Source of the DNA: Arthrobacter sp. JZ12
Lineage (GTDB): Bacteria; Actinomycetota; Actinomycetes; Actinomycetales; Micrococcaceae
DNA length: 64,000 nt
Assembly: GCF_035189165.1 (NCBI RefSeq)
Contig: NZ_CP045246.1
Coordinates: forward strand, 1,364,001 to 1,428,000
Reading direction: 5' to 3'
A program made the translations under genes and the position numbers. This document shows, in pieces, positions 42,443 to 50,493 of the stretch. Positions within the stretch are counted from its first letter, which is position 1. Each line of letters begins with the position of its first letter. The notes below the pieces were generated by a model. That model worked only from the letters and a program-made list of their open reading frames with translations, made no database searches and was not told the DNA's origin.

Positions 42443-45400
42443 ATGAGCCTGAACAGGGAACTGATCAGCAGGGGATTCACCGACCTCGACAAGAGCAGCC
42501 GGTTCCTCGCCGCGCCGGAGCTGCGGAACATACCTGAAGACCGGCTCTTCGCGGGCCTCGTGAGCGCCGCGAACCCGGATCTGGCCCTGCAGTCCCTGGT
42601 GCGCCTGCTCGCAGTCCAGCCGGATCTGGCAGACCTTGTCCGGTCCGGGGACGGTGATGCAGAGGCGCTTTTCCGGCTCCTCGGCGCATCAGAGGCACTG
42701 GCCGAGTTCCTGATGCGGCATCCGGAACATGTTGATGTTGTGCGGGCCCGGACGAGCGCTGAGCCGGGTCGCGTAGATGCCGAGGAGCTGCGGACATCAC
42801 TGCTGTCCTCGGTTGAAGCGGATCACCGGTCATCACAGCCGGTTGCCGGTGTAGCGGGAGCGGACGCTTACCGTGCCCTGAGGACGCGCTACCGCAGGCA
42901 TCTCGCAGAGCTTGCCATCCGCGATCTGAGTGCCGCCTCTCCCACCGATTTCCTGCCTGCGGTGGGACGGGAGTTGGCCGATCTCGCTGCTGCCGCGCTG
43001 GAAGCGGCCCTCGCCGTCGCCCGCGCGGACCTGGCCGGCACATTCCCCGAAGCCGACATCGCGGCGGTCCGGCTGTCGGTGATCGGCATGGGCAAGTGCG
43101 GTGCCGGCGAACTGAACTACATTTCCGACGTCGACGTCATCTACGTGATTGAAGCAGACGGGCTGGAGGAGGAGCGTGCAACCCGCATTGGGACCGCACT
43201 TGCTTCCGGGATTTCCCGTGCGATCATCTCGGCGGGCCGGGAACCCGGACTGTGGGAAGTCGATGCGAATCTGCGGCCCGAAGGCAAGGACGGACCCCTT
43301 GTACGGACGCTGGATTCGCACCTGACCTACTACGCCCGATGGGCGCAGACGTGGGAATTCCAGGCGCTGCTGAAAGCCCGGCCGGTCGCGGGCGACGCCG
43401 ACCTCGGCGCCCGGTACGCCAAAGCCGTCTCCGAACTCGTGTGGACATCATCGGAACGCGAGGGCTTCGTGGCATCAGTGCAGGCAATGCGCCGCCGCGT
43501 GACCGACAACATCCCATCCCACGAGGTCCACCGGCAGATCAAACTCGGCACGGGCGGCCTTCGCGACGTCGAGTTCACTGTGCAGCTGCTCCAACTGGTG
43601 CACGGCAAGGTGGACGAGTCCGTGCGTACGCCGGCAACCACCGCCGCCATTGCTGCGCTCAGCGCCGCCGGTTACATCGGGCGGCGGGACGCTGAGGAGT
43701 TCGACCGGGCGTACCGGTACCTGCGTGTCCTTGAGCACCGGATTCAACTGGTCCAGATGCGCCGCACGCACCTGATGCCGGAGGACGAGGCGAGCCTTAA
43801 GGCACTGGCGAAGTCCTCGGCGAGTCCGCTGGTCGACACCCGGCCGACGGCAGCAGCCCTGACCGATGAGTGGCAGCAGACCAAACGGCTGGTACGGCGG
43901 CTGCACGAGTCGATCTTCTACCGTCCGCTGTTGAACGCGGCAGCAAATTTGAGTGCCGACGAGGTTCGTCTGACGCCGGAAGCGGCGCGCGCGCGGCTTG
44001 CAGCACTCGGCTATCTCGACCCGCGTGGCGCCCTGCGGCATATTGAGGCGCTCACAAGCGGCATCAGCCGGAGGTCCGCCCTGCAGCGCCAACTCCTGCC
44101 GGTGCTGCTCGACTGGCTGGCCAACGGCGTGGATCCCGACGCAGGCCTCCTCGGCTTCCGCCGCCTGAGTGAGTCGCTTGGGGAGACCCACTGGTACCTG
44201 GGCATGCTGAGGGATGCCAAGGCCGCCGCCGAGCGGCTCTGCCACATCCTTTCATCGAGCCGGTTCATCACCGACCTGCTGGAAGTCTCGCCCGAGTCCA
44301 CCAAGTGGTTGGGAACGGACAAGGAACTGGAGCCGCTGCCGTTTGAAGCGCAGTGGCAGGAGATCCAGTCGAAGATGTCCCGTCATCCGCAGCCGCAGGA
44401 GGCGATCCGGCTCATCCGCCTGATCCGACGCCGCGAGATCCTGAGGATCGCCATCGCTGACAGCTCCGGTCTGCTCAGCCAGGAGGAAGTGGGAAGGGCC
44501 CTTGCCGACGCCGACCGGGCCGCGGTCCTCGGTGCTCTCAACGTTGCAGAAGCAGAGGTACGGGGCGGCGATGAGCCGCTGACCGACGTCGTGGTGGTGG
44601 CGATGGGGCGCCAGGGCGGGCGGGAGATCACCTACGGCTCGGATGCCGACGTAATGTACGTGCACCGGCCGCGCCCCGGTGCGGAGGCCGAGGCCGCGCA
44701 GCGGGAGGCTGAACGGATCGTCACGCTGCTGCGCCAGCGCCTCCAGCAGCCGTGCACGCCGCCGATCCTCGCTGAGCGCGTCCTCGAAGTCGACGCGGAC
44801 CTCCGACCTGAGGGCAAGCAGGGGCCGATGGTCCGGTCGCTCGAATCCTTCCGCGAGTACTACCGCCGCTGGTCGCTGGTGTGGGAGTCGCAGGCGCTGT
44901 TGCGGGCCCTTCCGATGGCCGGCGATGACGGGCTCAGTTCGGCATTCCAGGAACTGATCGATCCGCTCAGGTATGAACGGACGGTCACCGATGCGGACCT
45001 CCGGGAGATTCGCAGGATCAAGGCCCGGGTCGAATCCGAGCGGCTTCCGCGTGGAGCGGACCCTTCACGCCACCTGAAGCTGGGCAGGGGCGGACTCAGT
45101 GACGTCGAGTGGCTGATACAGCTCCTGCAGCTTCAACACGCCCGCGACATCCGCGCCCTTCGGACCACTTCAACGCTGGAAGCAATGGACGCTGTGCAGG
45201 AACATGGGCTTCTGCCGTCCGACGACGTCGCCACCCTGCGTGCCAGCTGGCGACTCGCCTCCCGCATCCGGTCGGCGAACACCATCTGGGGCGGGAAGCA
45301 GTCCGACCTCCTGCCGTCCTCGCGACGCGACCTCGAGGCAGTAGCGCGTTGGTGCGGGTACGGGTCGGGCAAGGGAACCCAGCTTGAAGAGGACTACCTG

Positions 45401-45460
45401 CGGCTGACCCGACGCAGCCGTGCCATCTTCGAGCGCCACTTCTACGGCTACGACGGCTGA
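42443..45460 (+). CDS. glnE: Bifunctional glutamine synthetase adenylyltransferase/adenylyl-removing enzyme
   Basis: A 1005-aa regulator of glutamine synthetase. Two related nucleotidyltransferase domains are visible. The N-terminal adenylyl-removase has IGMGKCGAGELNYISDVDVIYV (about 215-236); the C-terminal adenylyltransferase has VAMGRQGGREITYGSDADVMYVH. Each contains the G-x-S/D-D-x-D metal motif and a following ATPs-type VDANLRPEGKDGP or VDADLRPEGKQGP loop, then LGTGGLRDVEF and LGRGGLSDVEW. A helical linker separates them. The natural target here is GlnA1, encoded convergently, whose Tyr402 is retained. Start ATG 42443. Confidence 0.96.
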   Translation: MSLNRELISRGFTDLDKSSRFLAAPELRNIPEDRLFAGLVSAANPDLALQSLVRLLAVQPDLADLVRSGDGDAEALFRLLGASEALAEFLMRHPEHVDVVRARTSAEPGRVDAEELRTSLLSSVEADHRSSQPVAGVAGADAYRALRTRYRRHLAELAIRDLSAASPTDFLPAVGRELADLAAAALEAALAVARADLAGTFPEADIAAVRLSVIGMGKCGAGELNYISDVDVIYVIEADGLEEERATRIGTALASGISRAIISAGREPGLWEVDANLRPEGKDGPLVRTLDSHLTYYARWAQTWEFQALLKARPVAGDADLGARYAKAVSELVWTSSEREGFVASVQAMRRRVTDNIPSHEVHRQIKLGTGGLRDVEFTVQLLQLVHGKVDESVRTPATTAAIAALSAAGYIGRRDAEEFDRAYRYLRVLEHRIQLVQMRRTHLMPEDEASLKALAKSSASPLVDTRPTAAALTDEWQQTKRLVRRLHESIFYRPLLNAAANLSADEVRLTPEAARARLAALGYLDPRGALRHIEALTSGISRRSALQRQLLPVLLDWLANGVDPDAGLLGFRRLSESLGETHWYLGMLRDAKAAAERLCHILSSSRFITDLLEVSPESTKWLGTDKELEPLPFEAQWQEIQSKMSRHPQPQEAIRLIRLIRRREILRIAIADSSGLLSQEEVGRALADADRAAVLGALNVAEAEVRGGDEPLTDVVVVAMGRQGGREITYGSDADVMYVHRPRPGAEAEAAQREAERIVTLLRQRLQQPCTPPILAERVLEVDADLRPEGKQGPMVRSLESFREYYRRWSLVWESQALLRALPMAGDDGLSSAFQELIDPLRYERTVTDADLREIRRIKARVESERLPRGADPSRHLKLGRGGLSDVEWLIQLLQLQHARDIRALRTTSTLEAMDAVQEHGLLPSDDVATLRASWRLASRIRSANTIWGGKQSDLLPSSRRDLEAVARWCGYGSGKGTQLEEDYLRLTRRSRAIFERHFYGYDG

Positions 45461-45518
45461 CTACTTGGGACTTTGACCGGAAGCCGAAACGGGGGTTGAA
45501 CGGACACGGGTTGCTTAA

Positions 45519-45556
45519 CGGAAATAGGGCCGCACCGAGGTGCGGCCCTATTTCCG
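45519..45556. terminator. Bidirectional terminator between convergent glnE and glnA1
   Basis: 17-bp perfect stem (45519-45535 with 45540-45556, CGGAAATAGGGCCGCAC type) and a 4-nt loop. The A/T tracts inside each arm give U-runs in both directions. Confidence 0.9.
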
Positions 45557-45566
45557 TAGTCACGTC

Positions 45567-46991
45567 CTAGACGCCGTAGTACAGCTCGAACTCGTAGGGG
45601 TTCGGGCGTGCCGCGAGCGGAGTAATCTCCACCTCGCGCTTGTAGGCGATCCAGGTATCGATGAGATCCTGGGTGAACACGCCGCCCGCCTGCAGGAACT
45701 CATTGTCGTTCTCAAGGGCGATGAGAGCTTCTTCGAGCGAACCCGGTGCCTTCTGGATGTCCTTGGCTTCTTCGGCAGGAAGCTCGTACAGGTCCTTGTC
45801 GATCGGGTCAGCCGGTTCGATCCTGTTCTTGATCCCGTCCAAGCCCGCCATCAGCTGTGCGGCGAACGCCAGGTACGGGTTGGAGGAGGGGTCCGGAGCG
45901 CGGAACTCGATGCGCTTGGCCTTGGGATTGGAACCGGTGATCGGGATGCGGATGCCAGCCGAACGGTTACCCTGCGAGTAGACCATGTTGACGGGAGCCT
46001 CGAAGCCCTTGACCAGGCGGCGGTAGGAGTTGACCGTCGGGTTGGTGAAGGCGAGGACTGCAGAAGCGTGCTTCAACAGGCCACCGATGTACCAGCGAGC
46101 AAGGTCCGACAGGCCGGCGTAGCCGCGCTCGTCGTAGAACAGCGGTTCGCCGTTGCTCCAAAGCGACTGGTGGCAGTGCATGCCGGAACCGTTGTCACCG
46201 AAGATCGGCTTCGGCATGAAGGTTGCCGACTTGCCCCAGGCGTTGGCAACGTTCTTGATGATGTACTTGAACTTCTGCAGGTCGTCAGCCGCGTGCACCA
46301 TGGTGGTGAACTTGTAGTTGATCTCCGCCTGTCCGGCGCCGCCGACTTCGTGGTGCGAACGCTCGACCTCAAGGCCTACGGCATCCAGCTCAACACACAT
46401 TGCGTCGCGCAGGTCGGCCTGCTTGTCAACGGGCGAGACGGGGAAGTAGCCGCCCTTGAAGGGGGTTTTGTTGCCCAGGTTTCCGCCGACTTCCTCGCGG
46501 CCGGTGTTCCAGGGTGCTTCGATCGAGTCCAGCTTGTAGAAAGCGCCCTGCGGGCTGGACTCGTACTGGATGTTCTCGAAGATGTAGAACTCGGCCTCGG
46601 GGGCGAAGAAGGCGGTGTCTGCAATGCCGCTTGATGCCAGGTAGGCCTCGGCGCGCTCAGCCACGCCGCGCGGGTCGCGGTGGTAGGGGTCACCGGTACG
46701 GGGGTTCACGATCGAGAAGTTCAGCGCGAGGGTCTTCTCGATGCGGAAGGGGTCGATGAACGCGGTGGTGACATCGGGGATCAGCTGCATATCGGATTCC
46801 GCAATGCCCTGGAAGCCCCGGATCGAGGATCCGTCGAACAGCTGACCATGTACGAAGAAGTCGGCGTCTACTGACTTCGCCGGCACGTTGAAGTGCTGCT
46901 GAACGCCCGGAAGGTCGGTGAAACGGACGTCTACGAACTTCACATCTTCGTCAGCGATGTACTTGAGGACTTCGTCCGCATTCTTGAACAT
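45567..46991 (-). CDS. glnA: Glutamine synthetase type I, GlnA1
   Basis: The main ammonia-assimilating glutamine synthetase, 474 aa, forming dodecamers. [34 protein letters not shown] begins the beta-grasp domain. [67 protein letters not shown] and [23 protein letters not shown] form the active site. Tyr402 in [11 protein letters not shown] is the adenylylation target for GlnE. ATG 46991 has a TAGGAGC Shine-Dalgarno about 9 nt upstream. A GlnR-like box and -10 element lie about 100-155 bp upstream. Confidence 0.97.
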   Translation of the reverse strand: MFKNADEVLKYIADEDVKFVDVRFTDLPGVQQHFNVPAKSVDADFFVHGQLFDGSSIRGFQGIAESDMQLIPDVTTAFIDPFRIEKTLALNFSIVNPRTGDPYHRDPRGVAERAEAYLASSGIADTAFFAPEAEFYIFENIQYESSPQGAFYKLDSIEAPWNTGREEVGGNLGNKTPFKGGYFPVSPVDKQADLRDAMCVELDAVGLEVERSHHEVGGAGQAEINYKFTTMVHAADDLQKFKYIIKNVANAWGKSATFMPKPIFGDNGSGMHCHQSLWSNGEPLFYDERGYAGLSDLARWYIGGLLKHASAVLAFTNPTVNSYRRLVKGFEAPVNMVYSQGNRSAGIRIPITGSNPKAKRIEFRAPDPSSNPYLAFAAQLMAGLDGIKNRIEPADPIDKDLYELPAEEAKDIQKAPGSLEEALIALENDNEFLQAGGVFTQDLIDTWIAYKREVEITPLAARPNPYEFELYYGV

Positions 46992-47091
46992 CGGATTATG
47001 CTCCTAACGCATATTCGGGGGAGAGCGACCGGGAGTCGGTAGCGCGGGGGAACCGCCGCCTGGCATACGAGCCGCGGCCGCAACAGCCCCA

Positions 47092-47097
47092 ACACTA
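47092..47097 (-). promoter_or_regulatory. glnA1 -10 element
   Basis: Minus-strand TAGTGT, 11 bp downstream of the GlnR-like box. Predicted leader about 95 nt. Confidence 0.45.
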
Positions 47098-47107
47098 TGA
47101 ATGCGCA

Positions 47108-47145
47108 GTTACCCGTTGGTGTCGCAAATGTTTCCGGCGTGTAAC
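47108..47145 (-). promoter_or_regulatory. GlnR-like nitrogen-control box upstream of glnA1
   Basis: On the minus strand: GTTAC-N6-GAAAC-N6-GACAC-N6-GTAAC, four pentamers at exact 11-bp steps. The actinobacterial GlnR consensus is GTnAC-N6-GAAAC repeated twice. The first half is perfect and the second half has one mismatch per pentamer. The box is centred about 41 bp before the predicted transcription start, a typical activator position. Confidence 0.7.
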
Positions 47146-47265
47146 TTAACCGGGATGCAGCGCACCCGTTGCTTCTCCACCCTAACGTCTTGCGGCTACT
47201 CAGGCCCCGGGGCCGGCGGCCCGACGGCGGGCGCCTGCTTCCAACGGCGCCTCACCGCCGAGCGA

Positions 47266-47271
47266 TAGAGT
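47266..47271 (+). promoter_or_regulatory. -10 element of a predicted leaderless RDD-gene transcript
   Basis: TAGAGT is followed by 6 nt and then GTG 47278. Confidence 0.55.
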
Positions 47272-47277
47272 GGTGAA

Positions 47278-47715
47278 GTGGTTGAGCGTAGAGATATCAG
47301 TTCATGGCTGGAGGGTCCGCCGTCGCGCGGAGAGGGCCACTGGCCGGGGCAGCGCCTCGGCCGTCCGAGGGACGGCAAGGGCTCCATTGCCCGTCCCGGA
47401 CGCCGATTGGGTGCCCTTGCGATTGACTGGGCGTTGTGCACCCTGATTTCCGCCGCATTCTTTCGCTACGACGGGATGGCAACGCTGGGAATCTTCGCGA
47501 TCGAGCAGATGGTTCTCGTCGGAACGCTCGGTTACAGCGTGGGTCACAGGGTTTTCGGCATGCAGGTCCAAAAGCTGACCGGGCAGGCGGCGGGCTTCGG
47601 CTCAGGGATCATCCGTACCCTGCTGATCTGCCTCGTGATCCCAGCGGTGGTTTTCGACGAGGATCAACGCGGCCTGCATGACCGCGCGGCCCGAACCGTC
47701 CTCGTGAGGATATGA
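47278..47715 (+). CDS. RDD-family membrane protein
   Basis: A 145-aa protein with about 45 hydrophilic residues, then the RDD domain: RRLGALAIDWALCTLISAAFF supplies the R and D, and a later DEDQRGLHDRAARTVLV the second conserved Asp. Three hydrophobic segments lie at about 47-63, 70-92 and 115-128. Some RDD proteins act in cation/proton exchange, but none of this small type has an assigned role to my knowledge. Gene order RDD-DUF4191-lipA-lipB next to glnA1 also occurs in mycobacteria (Rv2219A, Rv2219). Confidence 0.85.
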   Translation: MVERRDISSWLEGPPSRGEGHWPGQRLGRPRDGKGSIARPGRRLGALAIDWALCTLISAAFFRYDGMATLGIFAIEQMVLVGTLGYSVGHRVFGMQVQKLTGQAAGFGSGIIRTLLICLVIPAVVFDEDQRGLHDRAARTVLVRI

Positions 47716-47777
47716 CCTGGGGAAGTTGTGACACCGTCCCGGCCTGAGGGCGGCGCCGCACAGCACCGACGAGAAGT

Positions 47778-47821
47778 AGCAGAAGGCCGCCGGCACCCAA
47801 GGGCGCCGGCGGCCTTCTGCT
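47778..47821. terminator. Bidirectional terminator between the convergent RDD and DUF4191 genes
   Basis: 17-bp perfect stem (47778-47794 with 47805-47821, AGCAGAAGGCCGCCGGC type) capped by a CCC-AA-GGG inner stem. Confidence 0.9.
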
Positions 47822-47839
47822 TGATTCTGTCCCTCAGGG

Positions 47840-48589
47840 CTAGCGGCCCCGCATGGCCTTCCGGTCCGGGCGGGCCTTGAACGGATCCACACCCTTGGGA
47901 ATAGGCATACGGGTTCCGAGGGCGCTCAACCGCTTGTCGACGGCGGTGACTTCCTGACGGGTAAGGGTCTTCTTCATTTTCTGCAGCTTCTTGGCGATGC
48001 GCTGGAGCGGCACCTGTCCCTCTCCGCTGCCGGCGTGCACCACGTGCACCGGGACACCGGGGACGATCCGGTTCATCTTTACCCGCTCCCCATTGACCAG
48101 TTGCTTGACGCGGACAACGGGCCCTTCGGCGACCAGGACGATCCCGGGACGGCCGATTGCGCGGAAGACGGCGTCTTGAGTACGCGGGTTGACCGCCACC
48201 GGTTCGTCCTTGAGGATCCAGCCACGGCGGAGGACGCTCAGCGCAGCCCCGGCCGCGCCCGGCTTTCCTTCGATCTGCGCGAAGGCGGCCCGTTCAGCAC
48301 GCCTCGAGAGGATGAACAGCGCAGCGAGGAATGCCAGCGGCACCGCGATAATGACCATGGTGATCACGTTGCGGATAAGGAAGCCGATCAGCAGTCCGAC
48401 GGCGATAACAGCCAGGAAAGTCAGGACCATGATCCAGACGACGTTCGGATCGTTGCGCCGCGTCATCGCGAAAACTTCAGCGATGCGCTTCCAGGTTCCC
48501 GGCTTCTTGGGCGGCTTGTCCGCCTTGGGCTTGCGAGAGAAGAGACGACGCTGTGGACGTGATCCGTCGGTATCAGTGCTGTTGGCCAT
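47840..48589 (-). CDS. DUF4191 membrane protein (Rv2219-like)
   Basis: A 249-aa actinobacterial protein of unknown function. A basic N-terminus (about 1-45) leads to two adjacent helices: about 50-73 (VVWIMVLTFLAVIAVGLLIGFLI) and 76-93 (VITMVIIAVPLAFLAALFIL). The cytoplasmic C-terminal region begins RRAERAAFAQIEGKPGAAGAALSVLRRGW and includes GRPGIVLVAEGPVVRVKQLVNGERVKMNR. The tail is rich in Lys/Arg. Its place beside lipA/lipB is conserved in actinobacteria. Whether that reflects a role in lipoate metabolism is not known. Confidence 0.85.
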   Translation of the reverse strand: MANSTDTDGSRPQRRLFSRKPKADKPPKKPGTWKRIAEVFAMTRRNDPNVVWIMVLTFLAVIAVGLLIGFLIRNVITMVIIAVPLAFLAALFILSRRAERAAFAQIEGKPGAAGAALSVLRRGWILKDEPVAVNPRTQDAVFRAIGRPGIVLVAEGPVVRVKQLVNGERVKMNRIVPGVPVHVVHAGSGEGQVPLQRIAKKLQKMKKTLTRQEVTAVDKRLSALGTRMPIPKGVDPFKARPDRKAMRGR

Positions 48590-48598
48590 AGTGGGTTA

Positions 48599-48604
48599 AT
48601 TCTA
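48599..48604 (-). promoter_or_regulatory. -10 element for the DUF4191 gene
   Basis: Minus-strand TAGAAT, 9 nt before ATG 48589, implying a leader of only 2-3 nt. Confidence 0.4.
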
Positions 48605-48620
48605 CGGGATGCCGGGCGTA

Positions 48621-48652
48621 CGGCGGACGCCGCACCAAGGGGACGTCCGCCG
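48621..48652 (-). terminator. Terminator hairpin after lipA
   Basis: 9-bp stem CGGCGGACG/CGTCCGCCG (48621-48629 with 48644-48652), 14-nt loop, just after the lipA stop and before the DUF4191 promoter. Confidence 0.6.
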
Positions 48653-48669
48653 TCGTACTGGAAAGGGGA

Positions 48670-49671
48670 TCAGCCAGCGATCAGGCTGGAGGCCTCCTGA
48701 AGGGTGCTTCCCGAATCCTCGATGTGTGCCAGTTCGGGGGGCAGCTCCAGACCCTTTTTCCGCATGGCGCGAGCCCACAGGCGGCCGGCGCGGTAGGAGG
48801 AACGAACCAGGGGCCCGCTCATGACGCCAAGGAAGCCGATCTCGTCCGCTTCCTCCTGCAACTCAACGAACTCCTGCGGCTTCACCCAGCGGTCCACGGG
48901 CAGGTGCCGCTCGCTTGGGCGAAGGTATTGGGTGATCGTGATCAGATCACAGCCCGCGGCGTGCAGATCGCGCAGTGCCTCGGAAATCTCCTCACGGGTC
49001 TCTCCCATTCCGAGGATCAGGTTCGACTTGGTGACCATGCCGCGGTCGCGGCCCTGCGTGATGACGTCGAGTGAGCGCTCGTAACGGAAGGCGGGACGGA
49101 TGCGCTTGAAAATCCGGGGAACGGTCTCGACGTTGTGGGCGAAGACCTCAGGCTGGGCTTCGCAGATGGCAGCGATGTGCTCGGGCTTGCCGGAAAAATC
49201 CGGAATGAGTATTTCGACGCCGGTGCCAGGGTTCAGAGCGTGGATCTGCCGGATGGTCTCGGCATACAGCCAGACACCCTCGTCCGGGAGATCATCACGT
49301 GCCACGCCGGTGACAGTTGCGTAGCGCAGGTTCATCGACTGCACGGACTGCGCAACCTTGAACGGTTCACTGCGGTCCAGCGGTGCGGGACGCCCCGTGT
49401 CGATCTGGCAGAAGTCGCAGCGGCGGGTGCATTCGGACCCACCGATGAGGAAGGTGGCCTCACGGTCCTCCCAGCATTCGAAGATGTTGGGACAGCCTGC
49501 TTCCTCGCAGACGGTGTGAAGCCCTTCCTTCTTAACCTGGTTTTTCAGGCTGACGAATTCGGGGCCGATGTTCACCTTGGCTTTGATCCAGTCAGGCTTG
49601 CGTTCGACGGGAACCGCGGCGTTTCGCGCCTCGACGCGCAGCAGACGGCGTCCCTCGGGGGCCAGGCTCAC
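48670..49671 (-). CDS. lipA: Lipoyl synthase
   Basis: A radical-SAM enzyme that inserts two sulfurs into protein-bound octanoyl groups to form lipoyl cofactor. The 333-aa protein shows both iron-sulfur motifs: the auxiliary cluster C-x4-C-x5-C in [12 protein letters not shown], and the radical-SAM C-x3-C-x2-C in [15 protein letters not shown] near the C-terminus provides the Ser ligand of the auxiliary cluster. It overlaps lipB by 4 nt and is cotranscribed with it. Its products serve SucB and other 2-oxoacid dehydrogenases; sucB lies 6.6 kb away. Confidence 0.97.
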   Translation of the reverse strand: MSLAPEGRRLLRVEARNAAVPVERKPDWIKAKVNIGPEFVSLKNQVKKEGLHTVCEEAGCPNIFECWEDREATFLIGGSECTRRCDFCQIDTGRPAPLDRSEPFKVAQSVQSMNLRYATVTGVARDDLPDEGVWLYAETIRQIHALNPGTGVEILIPDFSGKPEHIAAICEAQPEVFAHNVETVPRIFKRIRPAFRYERSLDVITQGRDRGMVTKSNLILGMGETREEISEALRDLHAAGCDLITITQYLRPSERHLPVDRWVKPQEFVELQEEADEIGFLGVMSGPLVRSSYRAGRLWARAMRKKGLELPPELAHIEDSGSTLQEASSLIAG

Positions 49672-50390
49672 AGTAATGCTCCTTCCGGCTGGTCGTTTCC
49701 GACCGCTTGGGCTGTGCCGGACGCCGGCACTACGGTTTCGGCGTCGAGAACCAGCGATTCCTTATTTTTGCGCAGCTCTTCCTCGATCCGCGACACGATG
49801 TCGGCAGGCGTGACCGTACGCCCGAGCTCCGCCGAGATACTGGTGACTCCGGCGTCGGTGATGCCACACGGGATGATCTGGGCGAAGGGGGAGAGGTCGT
49901 TGCTGCAGTTGATGGCGAAGCCGTGCATGGTAACCCGACGGTTGATGCGGATGCCGATCGCTGCGATCTTGCGCGCCGGCTTCTGATCGTCCGCCGCCAA
50001 CCACACTCCGGACCTGCCCTCGATCCTGACACCGCGGATGTTGTAGTCCTGCAGGACAGCAATGATGACGTCCTCAAGAATTCCCACGTAGTCGGCAACA
50101 CGGGTGGGCTCCGGAAGCGCAAGGATGGGGTAGCCCACCAGCTGGCCCGGACCGTGCCAGGTCAGCTTTCCTCCGCGGTCCACGGGAACAACCGGGGTTC
50201 CATCGAACGGCTTTTCGTGCTCCTCGGTCCGCTTGCCGGCGGTGTACACGGGAGAGTGCTCCAAAAGCAGGACCGTGCTTGGGTGCGTACCTTCGACAAC
50301 CGCCTCATGCAGCACACGCTGCCGTTCCCAGCCGTCGAGGTAGTCGACGAAGTGCGGGTCGAACCCGATTCGGGAGAACTCCAGAGTCAT
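49668..50390 (-). CDS. lipB: Octanoyl-ACP:protein octanoyltransferase
   Basis: Transfers octanoate from acyl carrier protein to lipoyl domains, the step before LipA. The 240-aa protein has [34 protein letters not shown] (active-site loop), [26 protein letters not shown] with the catalytic Lys and INCSND, and [14 protein letters not shown] with the catalytic Cys in PCGI. Start ATG 50390. The first gene of a lipB-lipA unit. Confidence 0.96.
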   Translation of the reverse strand: MTLEFSRIGFDPHFVDYLDGWERQRVLHEAVVEGTHPSTVLLLEHSPVYTAGKRTEEHEKPFDGTPVVPVDRGGKLTWHGPGQLVGYPILALPEPTRVADYVGILEDVIIAVLQDYNIRGVRIEGRSGVWLAADDQKPARKIAAIGIRINRRVTMHGFAINCSNDLSPFAQIIPCGITDAGVTSISAELGRTVTPADIVSRIEEELRKNKESLVLDAETVVPASGTAQAVGNDQPEGALL

Positions 50391-50396
50391 TCCTCA

Positions 50397-50402
50397 AGGG
50401 TA
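50397..50402 (-). promoter_or_regulatory. -10 element of a predicted leaderless lipB transcript
   Basis: Minus-strand TACCCT is followed by 6 nt and then ATG 50390. Confidence 0.5.
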
Positions 50403-50493
50403 GACCCGGCCGACAGTGAACTCACATTCGGGGACCGGGATGTGTTGTGGATAACTTCTGCGGGCTCGGCGGAAATGCCCAAGACTGGTCGCC

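Noticed and set aside
45540-46634. 364-codon plus-strand open frame opposite glnA1
   Set aside because: Shadow of a clear glutamine synthetase; it also begins inside the bidirectional terminator.
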